Part shown: piece after piece, positions 1 through 8,700 of the stretch
Layout: each line of letters opens with the position of its first letter
How positions within the stretch are numbered: position 1 is the first letter of the stretch
Assembly (NCBI GenBank): GCA_002396385.1
Contig: DGTD01000049.1
Location: 1-18,869, forward strand
Length of the DNA stretch: 18,869 bases
DNA from: Bacteroidales bacterium UBA4345
GTDB taxonomy: Bacteria > Bacteroidota > Bacteroidia > Bacteroidales > Paludibacteraceae
Reading direction: 5' to 3'
The notes under the pieces: generated by a model
What the model saw: only the letters and a program-made list of their open reading frames with translations
What the model was told of the DNA's origin: nothing
Database searches by the model: none
Program-made: the position numbers and the translations under genes

Positions 1-66
1 TAGCTCAGTTGGTAGAGCAAAGGACTGAAAATCCTTGTGTCACCGGTTCGATTCCTGTTGGTACCA
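1..66 (+). tRNA. tRNA-Phe (GAA), 5' end cut off by window edge
   Basis: The D-arm (GCTC...GAGC), an anticodon stem AAGGA/TCCTT enclosing loop CTGAAAA (anticodon GAA, phenylalanine), the five-base variable region GTGTC, a T-loop TTCGATT and the 3' acceptor strand 59-65 with discriminator A66 are all visible. The 5' acceptor strand lies outside the window. The CCA end is not encoded, because CTCC follows the discriminator, so it must be added post-transcriptionally. The T-stem (42-46 with 54-58) has one C-T mismatch at 44/56. The identity call is firm; the mismatch is an oddity, not evidence of a pseudogene. Confidence 0.93.
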
Positions 67-74
67 CTCCTAAC

Positions 75-110
75 AAAAAATCCGAAACAGTATTTGTTTC
101 GGATTTTTTT
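75..110 (+). terminator. Rho-independent terminator after tRNA-Phe
   Basis: A nine-base-pair stem (81-89 TCCGAAACA with 95-103 TGTTTCGGA) with a five-base loop is preceded by an A-run and followed by a run of seven T. It lies 8 bases after the tRNA end. The A/T runs on both sides mean it could also work on the minus strand. Confidence 0.9.
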
Positions 111-166
111 GTTGGCATCCACTTAAAAACACTCTCAAAAAATATCCAAATTCACCCTTTTAAACC

Positions 167-174
167 TATCTTTG
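167..174 (+). promoter_or_regulatory. Candidate Bacteroidota -7 promoter box (TATCTTTG)
   Basis: This is an exact match to the Bacteroidota housekeeping -7 pattern TAnnTTTG. It is the only good match I see between the tRNA terminator and the structured RNA at 241. It would start transcription near 180, about 60 bases before the RNA's closing stem, implying a 5' leader or processing. I see no clear -33 TTTG box at the usual spacing, so this is tentative. Confidence 0.4.
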
Positions 175-240
175 TACAAATCAAAAAAAAGAAAAAGACA
201 AGACATAAACTAATTTATAAACATATTAAGCATTAACTAT

Positions 241-428
241 TATTCGCGTTCAAAAAGAAAAAGCCTAGGAAACTGATTCGTTTTGAAACGGACATGTTAC
301 TGCTGTTCACGGTCGCCAAGACTGAGACTGTTCAATCATCATATAATGTTGATGCTCGCACCTTTTGGTGCGGGCTGCATCTATGATGATTGGCGGGTTT
401 CTTCCTAGGCTTCCCGTGAACGCGAATA
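241..428 (+). ncRNA. ssrS: Rod-like structured RNA, probably 6S-like (Bacteroidales-1 class)
   Basis: A 188-base segment folds back on itself over its whole length. A 12-bp perfect closing stem (241-252 with 417-428) is followed by an 11-bp stem (261-271 with 402-412), a large asymmetric open region (272-332 against 393-401) holding a small CGTT/AACG hairpin at 279-290, an 11-bp stem (333-343 with 382-392), and apical stems 351-355/377-381 and 357-362/367-372 closed by TTTT. It is followed directly by an intrinsic terminator on the plus strand, which sets its direction. No plausible ORF spans it. Length, end-to-end stem and a large internal bubble resemble 6S RNA, the RNA polymerase-binding regulator that mimics an open promoter; in Bacteroidales this corresponds to the Bacteroidales-1 RNA class. 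The structure is directly seen, the family name is inference. The 61-against-9 asymmetry of the bubble is larger than in the E. coli model. A small inverted-repeat element is the alternative, but no target-site duplication is visible. Confidence 0.6.
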
Positions 429-450
429 GAAAGGCCTGCACCTTTCTTTT
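429..450 (+). terminator. Intrinsic terminator of the structured RNA
   Basis: Stem GAAAGG (429-434) pairs with CCTTTC (441-446) around a six-base loop and is followed by TTTT. It abuts the closing stem of the preceding RNA, as expected for a small stand-alone RNA gene, and lies 46 bases before the methyltransferase start. Confidence 0.7.
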
Positions 451-496
451 GTCTGTTGGTGATTGATGGTTTTTGCGAAAAAACTTCAATCAGAAT

Positions 497-1570
497 ATGG
501 CAAAAAAAGATTTACAAAATGCATCAAAATCAAAAAATGATGAATTCTATACTCAGTTATCTGACATAGAAAAAGAGGTAAACAACTACAAAGAACAATT
601 TAAGGGGAAAATAGTATTCTGCAACTGTGACGATCCCTATGAAAGCAATTTCTTCAAATACTTCGCTTTAAATTTCAACGCCCTCCAATTAAAAAAGCTA
701 ATTGCCACTTGCTACTTTCCATCACCAATCGCAGGATACCAATTGAGCCTATTCGAAGATAACCCCCATAAGAAAGAACCTGTAAAACACGCTTTTAAAA
801 TCGAGATTAAAGAAGTTAAGGATTTAAATGGAGATGGCAGTATAGATTTGGCAGATGTAAAAGAACTTTTAAGAAACGACAAGAACGTGCTATCACAACT
901 GAAAGGAGATGGAGACTTTCGTTCTGACGAATGTATTAAATTACTTAAAGAATCAGACATAGTTGTAACCAATCCTCCATTTTCACTTTTTAGGGAATAT
1001 GTAGCACAATTAGTAAAATATGGGAAACACTTTATCATCATGGGAAATACAAACGCACTAACCTATAAGGAGATTTTCCATATGTTTCAGTACGACCAAA
1101 TAAGAACTGGCTATACAAATTTTAACGTAGGAATGTACTTCTATGTGCCAGACTATTACGAAAAGTTTCACAAAATAGAAAACGGGAGGAAAATGGTGAG
1201 AGTTTCTACATCTTGTTGGTACACTAACCTAAAGGTAAAAAGACATTCAGAGGAGATCATCCTATACAAAAGATACTCACCTGCAGAATATCCCAAATAC
1301 GATAACTTCAACGGCATTAATGTGAACAAATATATAGACATTCCATACGATTATGATGGTATAATGGGGGTACCTATTACTTTTTTAGACAAATACAATC
1401 CGAAACAATTTGAAATCATAAAATTCCGGAAAGGTGATGATGATAAAGACCTTCGCATCAATGGGAAAAGTACGTATTTCCGCATTCTTATCCGCCGCAG
1501 GCAACAACAAACTTCTGAAGACGCCAACATAGCGGCCGATTCTGGAACACAATATGGAGTTGACGAATAA
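497..1570 (+). CDS. M.EcoRI-type adenine-specific DNA methyltransferase
   Basis: A 357-residue protein of the EcoRI-methyltransferase family (N6-adenine, S-adenosylmethionine-dependent), close to the family's usual length. The N-terminus (residues 1-20, including LQNASKSKNDEFYTQ) has the family's conserved opening. The catalytic motif IV is NPPF at residues 159-162, within DIVVTNPPFSLF; the stretch KIVFCNCDDPYESNFF is the likely cofactor-binding region. Residues 109-120 form a textbook EF-hand/dockerin-type acidic loop (D, N, D, S, D, D at positions 1, 3, 5, 7, 9, 12). I chose ATG 497 because the protein then begins like its family; an in-frame TTG at 473 would add eight unrelated residues. 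The gene is visibly richer in A+T than its neighbours. The DUF262-HNH gene begins 19 bases after its stop, so the two are very likely co-transcribed. It should protect host DNA at the site the partner attacks; the recognition sequence cannot be read from the protein. Confidence 0.9.
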   Translation: MAKKDLQNASKSKNDEFYTQLSDIEKEVNNYKEQFKGKIVFCNCDDPYESNFFKYFALNFNALQLKKLIATCYFPSPIAGYQLSLFEDNPHKKEPVKHAFKIEIKEVKDLNGDGSIDLADVKELLRNDKNVLSQLKGDGDFRSDECIKLLKESDIVVTNPPFSLFREYVAQLVKYGKHFIIMGNTNALTYKEIFHMFQYDQIRTGYTNFNVGMYFYVPDYYEKFHKIENGRKMVRVSTSCWYTNLKVKRHSEEIILYKRYSPAEYPKYDNFNGINVNKYIDIPYDYDGIMGVPITFLDKYNPKQFEIIKFRKGDDDKDLRINGKSTYFRILIRRRQQQTSEDANIAADSGTQYGVDE

Positions 1571-1589
1571 AACACTAAAAAAACAGACA

Positions 1590-2672
1590 ATGAGAATAAC
1601 TTTACATAAAGTAACCGTACGTGACCTCACTAACGGATATAAAGACAATGAAGAGAACGGCATTGTGGCCTATGGCGGCAATCTTGACGTTCGGCCTCCC
1701 TACCAACGTGAATTTATTTACAAAGAAAAACAGAGGGAGGCTGTTATTGACACTCTTACACAAGGGTTTCCGCTTAATGTGATGTACTGGGCTGACCATG
1801 GAGACGGTTCCTACGAGATTATTGACGGGCAACAACGTACTATTAGCATCTGCCAATACGTGAATGGTGATTTCGCCTTCGACATGAGGTATTTTCATAA
1901 CCTGCAAATGGACGAACAAGAACAGATTCTAAATTACGAGTTGAATATCTATATCTGTGAAGGTAGCGACAGCGAAAAACTCAAATGGTTTCAAACCATT
2001 AATATCGCCGGCGAAAAGCTTTCTGACCAAGAATTACGCAATGCCGTGTATTCAGGCTCATGGGTAAGCGATGCCAAACGCTACTTCAGCAAAAGCAACT
2101 GTCCGGCATACGGCATTGCCAATAAATATCTTAGTGGTTCTCCCATTCGGCAAGATTATTTGGAAACGGCTATTGACTGGATATCGAAAGGGAACATCGA
2201 GGTTTATATGGGAAACCATCAACGCGATGCCAACGCTGTTGCCCTGTGGAACTATTTCACCAATGTCATCAACTGGGTGACAGCCACCTTCACCAAATAC
2301 AGGAAGGAAATGAAAGGCGTTGCATGGGGAACTCTCTACAACAAGTATAAGGACGAAAGCCTCGACCAAAACAAACTGGAAGAGAAGATTGCCACTCTGA
2401 TGAAGGACAGCGATGTTCAGAAAAAATCTGGCATTTATGAGTATGTTCTAGACGGTGACGAAAAGCATCTGAGCATTCGCTTATTCGACGACAACACCAA
2501 GCGCGAAGTCTACGAACGGCAATTCGGTGTTTGCCCGATATGTGGCAAACATTTCGAGATTGAGCAGATGGAGGCGGACCACATAACACCATGGAAAGAA
2601 GGCGGACGCACAATTGCCGATAACTGCCAGATGCTCTGCAGAGAGTGCAACAGAAGGAAGGGCTGTTCTTAA
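1590..2672 (+). CDS. DUF262-HNH nuclease, putative restriction/defence effector
   Basis: A 360-residue two-domain protein. The N-terminal part (about 1-200) is a DUF262 (GmrS/ParB-like) domain: it has the entry motif PPYQREFIY, then DGQQRT with DGQQR at residues 79-83, the signature associated with nucleotide binding and hydrolysis in this superfamily. The C-terminal 50 residues are an HNH endonuclease with zinc-finger cysteines C315/C318 and C350/C353, the DH pair at 330-331, N345 and N354. ATG 1590 is preferred to the upstream ATG 1554, which overlaps the methyltransferase, because MRITLHKV starts like other family members and leaves a 19-base gap. DUF262 proteins occur as effectors in modification-dependent systems such as GmrSD and in phosphorothioate-linked SspE. 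Here the partner is an adenine methyltransferase, so a role in restriction of unmethylated DNA is inferred, not shown. Domain calls are firm; the biological role is moderately supported. Confidence 0.87.
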   Translation: MRITLHKVTVRDLTNGYKDNEENGIVAYGGNLDVRPPYQREFIYKEKQREAVIDTLTQGFPLNVMYWADHGDGSYEIIDGQQRTISICQYVNGDFAFDMRYFHNLQMDEQEQILNYELNIYICEGSDSEKLKWFQTINIAGEKLSDQELRNAVYSGSWVSDAKRYFSKSNCPAYGIANKYLSGSPIRQDYLETAIDWISKGNIEVYMGNHQRDANAVALWNYFTNVINWVTATFTKYRKEMKGVAWGTLYNKYKDESLDQNKLEEKIATLMKDSDVQKKSGIYEYVLDGDEKHLSIRLFDDNTKREVYERQFGVCPICGKHFEIEQMEADHITPWKEGGRTIADNCQMLCRECNRRKGCS

Positions 2673-2676
2673 CGGC

Positions 2677-2717
2677 AAACGGGGCGGCAGTGCTGGTTTC
2701 ACACTGCCGCCCCGTTT
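2677..2717 (+). terminator. Strong hairpin terminator closing the methyltransferase/HNH cassette
   Basis: A 16-bp perfect, GC-rich stem (2677-2692 with 2702-2717) encloses a nine-base loop, with the 3' arm running into a T5 tract on the plus strand. It starts 4 bases after the HNH stop codon. On the minus strand only a three-T tract follows, but the stem could still help terminate the giant gene, whose stop lies 20 bases away. Confidence 0.88.
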
Positions 2718-2736
2718 TTCCTCAAATCCTCTATGG

Positions 2737-5700
2737 CTACCTGAGCAACGTAAAATGCCCCGTATAGTACTTTGCCAGCTCCTCCACCCATATCTCATAC
2801 CAATAGTCGGTTGAAGGTAGCGACACGCCGTTATAGATACCGTCCCAACCAGCATATTCAGAAGACCTTGTTTCTAACAATTTCTTTCCCCAGCGGTCGT
2901 AGATACGTATTTTGGCGTCGGGATACTTGCCTAAATTCTCGATTTCGAAAAAGTCGTTTTGTCCGTCACCGTTCGGAGAGAAGGAAAGGGGCACTTTCAA
3001 GTCATACGTTTTTGTGCGGAATGTGGTGTCGGCTCTGCACCCCATCGCATCGCGCACTCCAATAGTATATTGTGTTGAGAAACGGAAACCGGAGAACAGA
3101 TTTTCTTTTGTCCACTCTCCGCCGTAGTTATATTCATAACTGTCGCCTCCACCTTCTACCATCACTTCTATCTCACGGACATCACGGTCTTCTAAAGCCA
3201 CAATCTTCGGATTGTCCATCACTTCTACCATAGCTTGCAATTCTTCCTTACACTTACCGTTTGTCACCTGCAAGTAATAGGTGGTAGACGCACTTGGCGA
3301 AACTTTCAATCTTGCCGACACGCCTTCCAATTCGGTGTAGTCGGCGTCGCTATACCACGCATACTGGTAAGCGCCATCGCCACGAGCCTGCAACTGCGCC
3401 ACGCCACCTTCACACATAAAGGTATCGGCAACCGATGCAGAAACCTTTGCGCTTACATTAACATGCACTTCGTTTGTTTTAGACGCGCAACCATGTTCGG
3501 TTGAATACTGCGCACTGTAGACCACCGTTTCCAATGGAGCAACCGTCACATTCGCGGTTGTGCCAGGCAGGTTGGTAAGGACACCACCCTTTGGCGCATA
3601 GGCCCAATTCAAAGTCACCTTTTCGGCATTATCTGCAACCAGTTCAATGCTTTCGCCCTCACAAATAGAGTCGGCAGACGCGCTGATCAACACTGCAGGA
3701 ACTTCTTCTACATTTACTGTCGTGCTGGCCTGCACAAACGGACATGCCTTTGCTTTTGCAGTAAGCGTGTAGGTGGTAGTTTCTGTAGGTGTCGCCGAAA
3801 GCGATGATGTTGAGCCCGCCACATCCACGCTATTGGCCTGCCATTCATACTGGATAGGCTGGCCGGTTACAGTGGCAACAATAGAAACACCAGCACCAGA
3901 ACAGATATACGAATCTTCAGGCAACGATACCGTCAAAGGTTGCTCAACCTCTACTTTCAGTTCCTTAGTCGCTACATTCTTGCACACAACAGCCCCAGTT
4001 GTTGACACCTGGTAGTATGCGGTTTCCGACATAACATCAGAAATCTTCAGTTCATTTGCGTCAGACAGTGTGGTTGTTCCTGCTGCTGTTCGTTTGGTCC
4101 ATACAAGTCCCTTTGCATTTTGTACGTTTACCGACAAGTCTACACTCGAGCCAGCACAAATAACTTCGCAACACGACTCTATTTCGCCTATGGTTGGTTG
4201 TTGTTCAACAGCCACAGTAAACGACTTGCTAACGGCAGGACAAACGGTACCAGACACAATAGCCGTATAAAGGTTGCTGTCTTCAGTTGGCACATCGTTC
4301 AGACTTACAACCTCGGCAATCTTCACATCATTCTTCTTCCACTCAACAGACGATGGAGTGCCCGACTGTATTGTAATGACCGACGACACTGGTTCGCCGC
4401 TACAAACAGCCGCACCTGGTTCGCTTATAGAATAACGGACAGAATCTTCAACGGTCACTGCCACTATGTTTGACTCTGCCCCCGGACACATCTCAGAACC
4501 GACTGCAGTCACCTTATACCAAGTGTCGGACTGTGGCAACAGATTGGTTCCGTCGCCATCGAACTTCACATAATTGACACCATCGGCAGAAGACCACCAT
4601 TGGGTAGACAATGCGTTGACTGCTGTCAACTCTATGCTTACAGGTGTGTTTACACATACCGAAGTCTGATTTGAAGAAATACTCAACGATGCAGGTTGCT
4701 GAACCTTTATCTCTATTGACTTTTCCACCTTCGGACAAACTTCGCCCGCCAAACTTGCCGTATAAACTTTGCTTTCCGGATTTTCAATGTTTATCTGGGT
4801 TTGAACCAGCCTCAAAGCACCGTCGAACATAAACTTATAGTCTTTGTGAGTTGCGGGAATGCCGACTGTGAAGGTAACGCCTGCACCCTCGCAAAGGGCT
4901 GTCTTGTCAGCAGAGAATTCAAATTTTGCAGAGTCTTCCACTTCTACACAAACAATATTCGACTCAGAAGCCAAGCAGACATCACCGGCACCGCTTACCA
5001 ACTTATAGCAGCGTGGCGAAGCGCTTGCTGTTTGCACATATGAGTTTTCTACAGCCATTTCAGTAAAATCTGTGTTATTGGTGTTCACCATCAGTTTATA
5101 CGGAGCATCAGCCGGTTCTACGGTATAGCTGAAAGTAACAGCCGAATTTTCACACACTTTTGTTTCCGACACCTTCAGTTCAGAGAATGTTGTTGGAACC
5201 TCTACGGTAACCGTCACATCCTTTTCTACTTTTGTAGCACAAAGCTTGCCTGTAATGCCTAATGTGTAGGTAGTTGTCTCTGTCGGATTAACCAACAACG
5301 ATCCGGTAGTCATCACATCGGCAGCGTTGCCCTCTACCAAAGCGGCAGTACCCGAAATCAAATTAGCGTTCAGTGTCACAGCCGCATCATCAGCACCCTT
5401 ACAAACCATATCCTTGTCTGCTTTCAAAGTAAAGTCTACGGGTTGTTCAACTGTTACCGTAAAGACTTCAGACTGAGCCGCAGCACAGCCCTCGCTTGGC
5501 GTCTGCACCAAATACTGTGTTGACACCTCAGGAGCGACAATTTCAGAAGTTTTTGTATCGGTTTCGCTGTAAGTTCCCTCCTTGAAAACAGAAAAGGCCG
5601 TTTCTCCTTCCGCCTTCCGCATCCACCTCAACGAGGTAACATGGTCAAGCGCCACACTTATAGTGGAAGTGCCACCGACACAATATTCCGTTTCATCTAT

Positions 5701-8700
5701 CGAAGCCTCCATCACGGCTGGGTATTTAACTGTAACATCTACACTCAGTTCCTTGCTCGGACACTTCAAACCGCTTGCCACAACCTTGTAGATACGGTTA
5801 CTGTCGGGCGAACAAGCGAGAATAGCATTTGTACCTCCATCAATCTTTGTAAAGACCATTTTCCCAGAATAACTCTGATACCATTGTATGTCCTCAGCAA
5901 CAGCCTTTGAGTCTAACGAGATCTCATCGAAAGCGCAAACCTCTTGTGGTGCGATAGATGTTGCTATTTCCACCTTTTTTTCCACTTTTACTGTTGCATC
6001 CTTTTCTTCCGATGTACAAACGGCGCCCTTGGCAACGAGCGTCACAACTGCATCCGTTGCAATGTTTGAGATTGTATACTCATCATTAGCACTTGTTGTG
6101 CCGTTCCAAACATAAGAAAGAGGGTATCCACTTGTTACAACCGCCTTATAGGTGGTATCTGAACCCTCGCAAAGTACGGTTGAAGCCAAATGCTCCAACT
6201 CAATTGGTTTGTCTACATTAACCGTAAAGATGATAGAGTCGGAAACACAAGCCTCGCTATAAGCAAGAAACAGATACCTGACGCTGTCGGTAGGAACAAC
6301 TTTAAAGTGTAGATTTTCTGCACCCACATCGTTTCCTACAGACTCCTGTTCCAACTTCCAATCTTTTGAGCCCATTGTTTGAGAGAACCAACGAACCGTA
6401 TCAATTGCAACGGTGTTTGTCTGTTGGACATTTATCTCTATAGGTTCTTCGCTCATACAGACATCAAACTTGTTGGCAACATAGTCGAATTCTGGTTCCT
6501 TACACTCGCACCGCACCGTCATTACATTTGAAATGCGATAGAGGTAACACCCATCGTCTGGGTAGCCTTGCGTGGCAATCTGTTCGGTAACTTCCGATTT
6601 CGGGCCTGCAACAATCACACGGTAGCGTATACCCACATTCACAAGGGTGTCGTTTACCAACTGCATATTACGGAGTGCCGTAACGGTCAAAACACCCTTT
6701 TCGCTCGCCAGTCCGCTCTCTTCCGTCAAGTTTTCCCAACTTTCGCCACCGTCCTCCGACTTTTGCCACAAGCAGTAGACATCGTCATTATAAATTTTGT
6801 TCCAACCCTTCAAATCGCCTACTTTAAGGGTATATTCGTCTACACCGCAAAGGCCAGAGACGTCATCCTTACCATCTACGGCCAATTCTACATTCGGAGC
6901 AGTCACGTCGCAAGCGATAAGCGAAATATCGTCAAGTGCCAAATCGTTGCCCTTGTCGCCATTCCCTGCGTGGTCGTAAATACGCAATTTTACTTTCTCA
7001 CCTGTGCTGACGAAACTAACGCCATAGTTTTTCCAGGGGATTTCCCCGTCTATCGATTCGGCATTAGGCATATCGCCAGTTTCAATAGAAGCAAGCACCT
7101 CATTGTTTTCTGCATTCACAATTTCCAAGGTCAGGTTACAGAGAACTCCGGTTTTGTCTCCATTAGCCACACGCTTCGAAATTGAAGACGCCCACAACGA
7201 GAAATAGTATGAAGTGTTTTCGCAAGTGGTAAAACCGAGTTCCTGCTCATATATCATCTTGTCTTTGTAACTCTTGCTTATATTTATCACCAAGAAACCA
7301 CCATCGGCATCCCCAGTGTGGTCCGTTCCATCCATAGCGGCAAACCAGTTTCCGGCGTCCTGCATACGGCTAACTACGGCATATTCGCCATCGTCCACAC
7401 TCTTTTTCATATCCTTCAGAAACTTGTGTCCTTTTAAATAAGGACACTCTTTTCGGGTATTCGCAGGAACTGACCCAAAGTCGTCTTTCCAAAGCACCAG
7501 CATCTCATCGTTGAAGTGGCATTGGGCCGTACATTCAAGCGTCACCGTATTGGTAACGAGGTATACGCCACAGCCTTCTGTAGCAGCTCCTTCGGCCACT
7601 CCATTGGCCACTTCCCCATTTTCTGCAAGGACAGCCCTATACATAACGGCACCACCGCCATCAGAGTCAAATGCCACCGAACGGCCTTTTTCAGAAAGCG
7701 ATGTCCACGTCAGACCGCCGTCGAGGCTAGTCTGCCATACTGCCACAGCCGCCGGATAGAGTTTTTCCCAGCCAGACATGCTACTCAAATTTACTGTAGG
7801 AACAGGTTTATCGGCACAATCAAAGCCAGTCAGCGACGTCTGTGAAGGGATATTGTTAATATAGATAGAGTCTTGAGGGATATGCATTCCACAGACACGC
7901 AACGAGACATCGTCAATCACAATTTGAGTGCCATACGACTCAGTGCCAGGGTCAGTACTCACAATCTTGAAGATAAGGTTTCCAGTTCCAGCCGCAGGCG
8001 AGAAATCTATCTGATAGCGATGCCAGACGGCATCTGAACCACCATTCCCTTGTGCAATTGGCAACGAAGCCAAGATGTTTCCTTTCGTATCCAAGACCTG
8101 TCCCTCCATATAAAGAGTACTCCACGAGCCCAATGCCGCCGCATTAAATGAAAATATGTAGCTCTTACATTCACAGAATGGTCCCGGAACAATACGTTCA
8201 TAAATGGTGCCGGTCGTGTTGTTCACACGGCAGTAAAGCATACCACCATTGGCATTACCCGTATGGTCTGCAAACTCTGGAACTCCATCCCACGAATTTT
8301 CCTGTGTATTCTTCGGATTGGCGGTAACCGCATAGTCTCCAACAGAAAGACCTTTTTCCAAGAAAGAGAATGGGCAATATGGAGTTTCGGCGGAAGCGCC
8401 ATCTGACACAGTGCCAAAATCATCGGTAAACAGTGCCAGCAAGTCATCGGAATAAGTACAGTCTGCCTTGGGCAAAGCACTCAGTGTATTCGATATCGAA
8501 TAGTAGGCACAACCGCCCTTCGGACCGCCATAGGATGCAATATAGAGGGCTTGTTCTTCTGCCATTGCGTTAGAAGAGCCACCTGTTATAATAACACGGA
8601 AGATGGTGTTTTTACTTTTATCCATCTCTATTTCCGCATCGGTTTTGTCAATACCGCTCACTTCCGCCACATTTGTCCATGTAACACCGTCATCGGTTGA

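Noticed and set aside
241..428. Inverted-repeat mobile element (MITE) with 12-bp terminal repeats
   Set aside because: No target-site duplication flanks it, pairing continues inward through most of the element, and a terminator follows, all of which favour an RNA gene.
9..489. Small ORFs over the tRNA and structured RNA (9-236 plus, 307-489 minus)
   Set aside because: They run through the tRNA, a terminator or perfect stems, and their translations look random.
473..496. Upstream TTG start for the methyltransferase
   Set aside because: The eight added residues do not resemble the family, whereas ATG 497 gives the typical opening.
1554..1589. ATG 1554 as start of the HNH gene, overlapping the methyltransferase
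   Set aside because: The 12 extra residues are unlike family members, and ATG 1590 begins with the conserved start.
6568..7185. Long plus-strand ORFs inside the giant gene (6568-7185 and 8926-9564)
   Set aside because: They are antisense shadows of a well-supported gene, with no recognisable domains or start signals.
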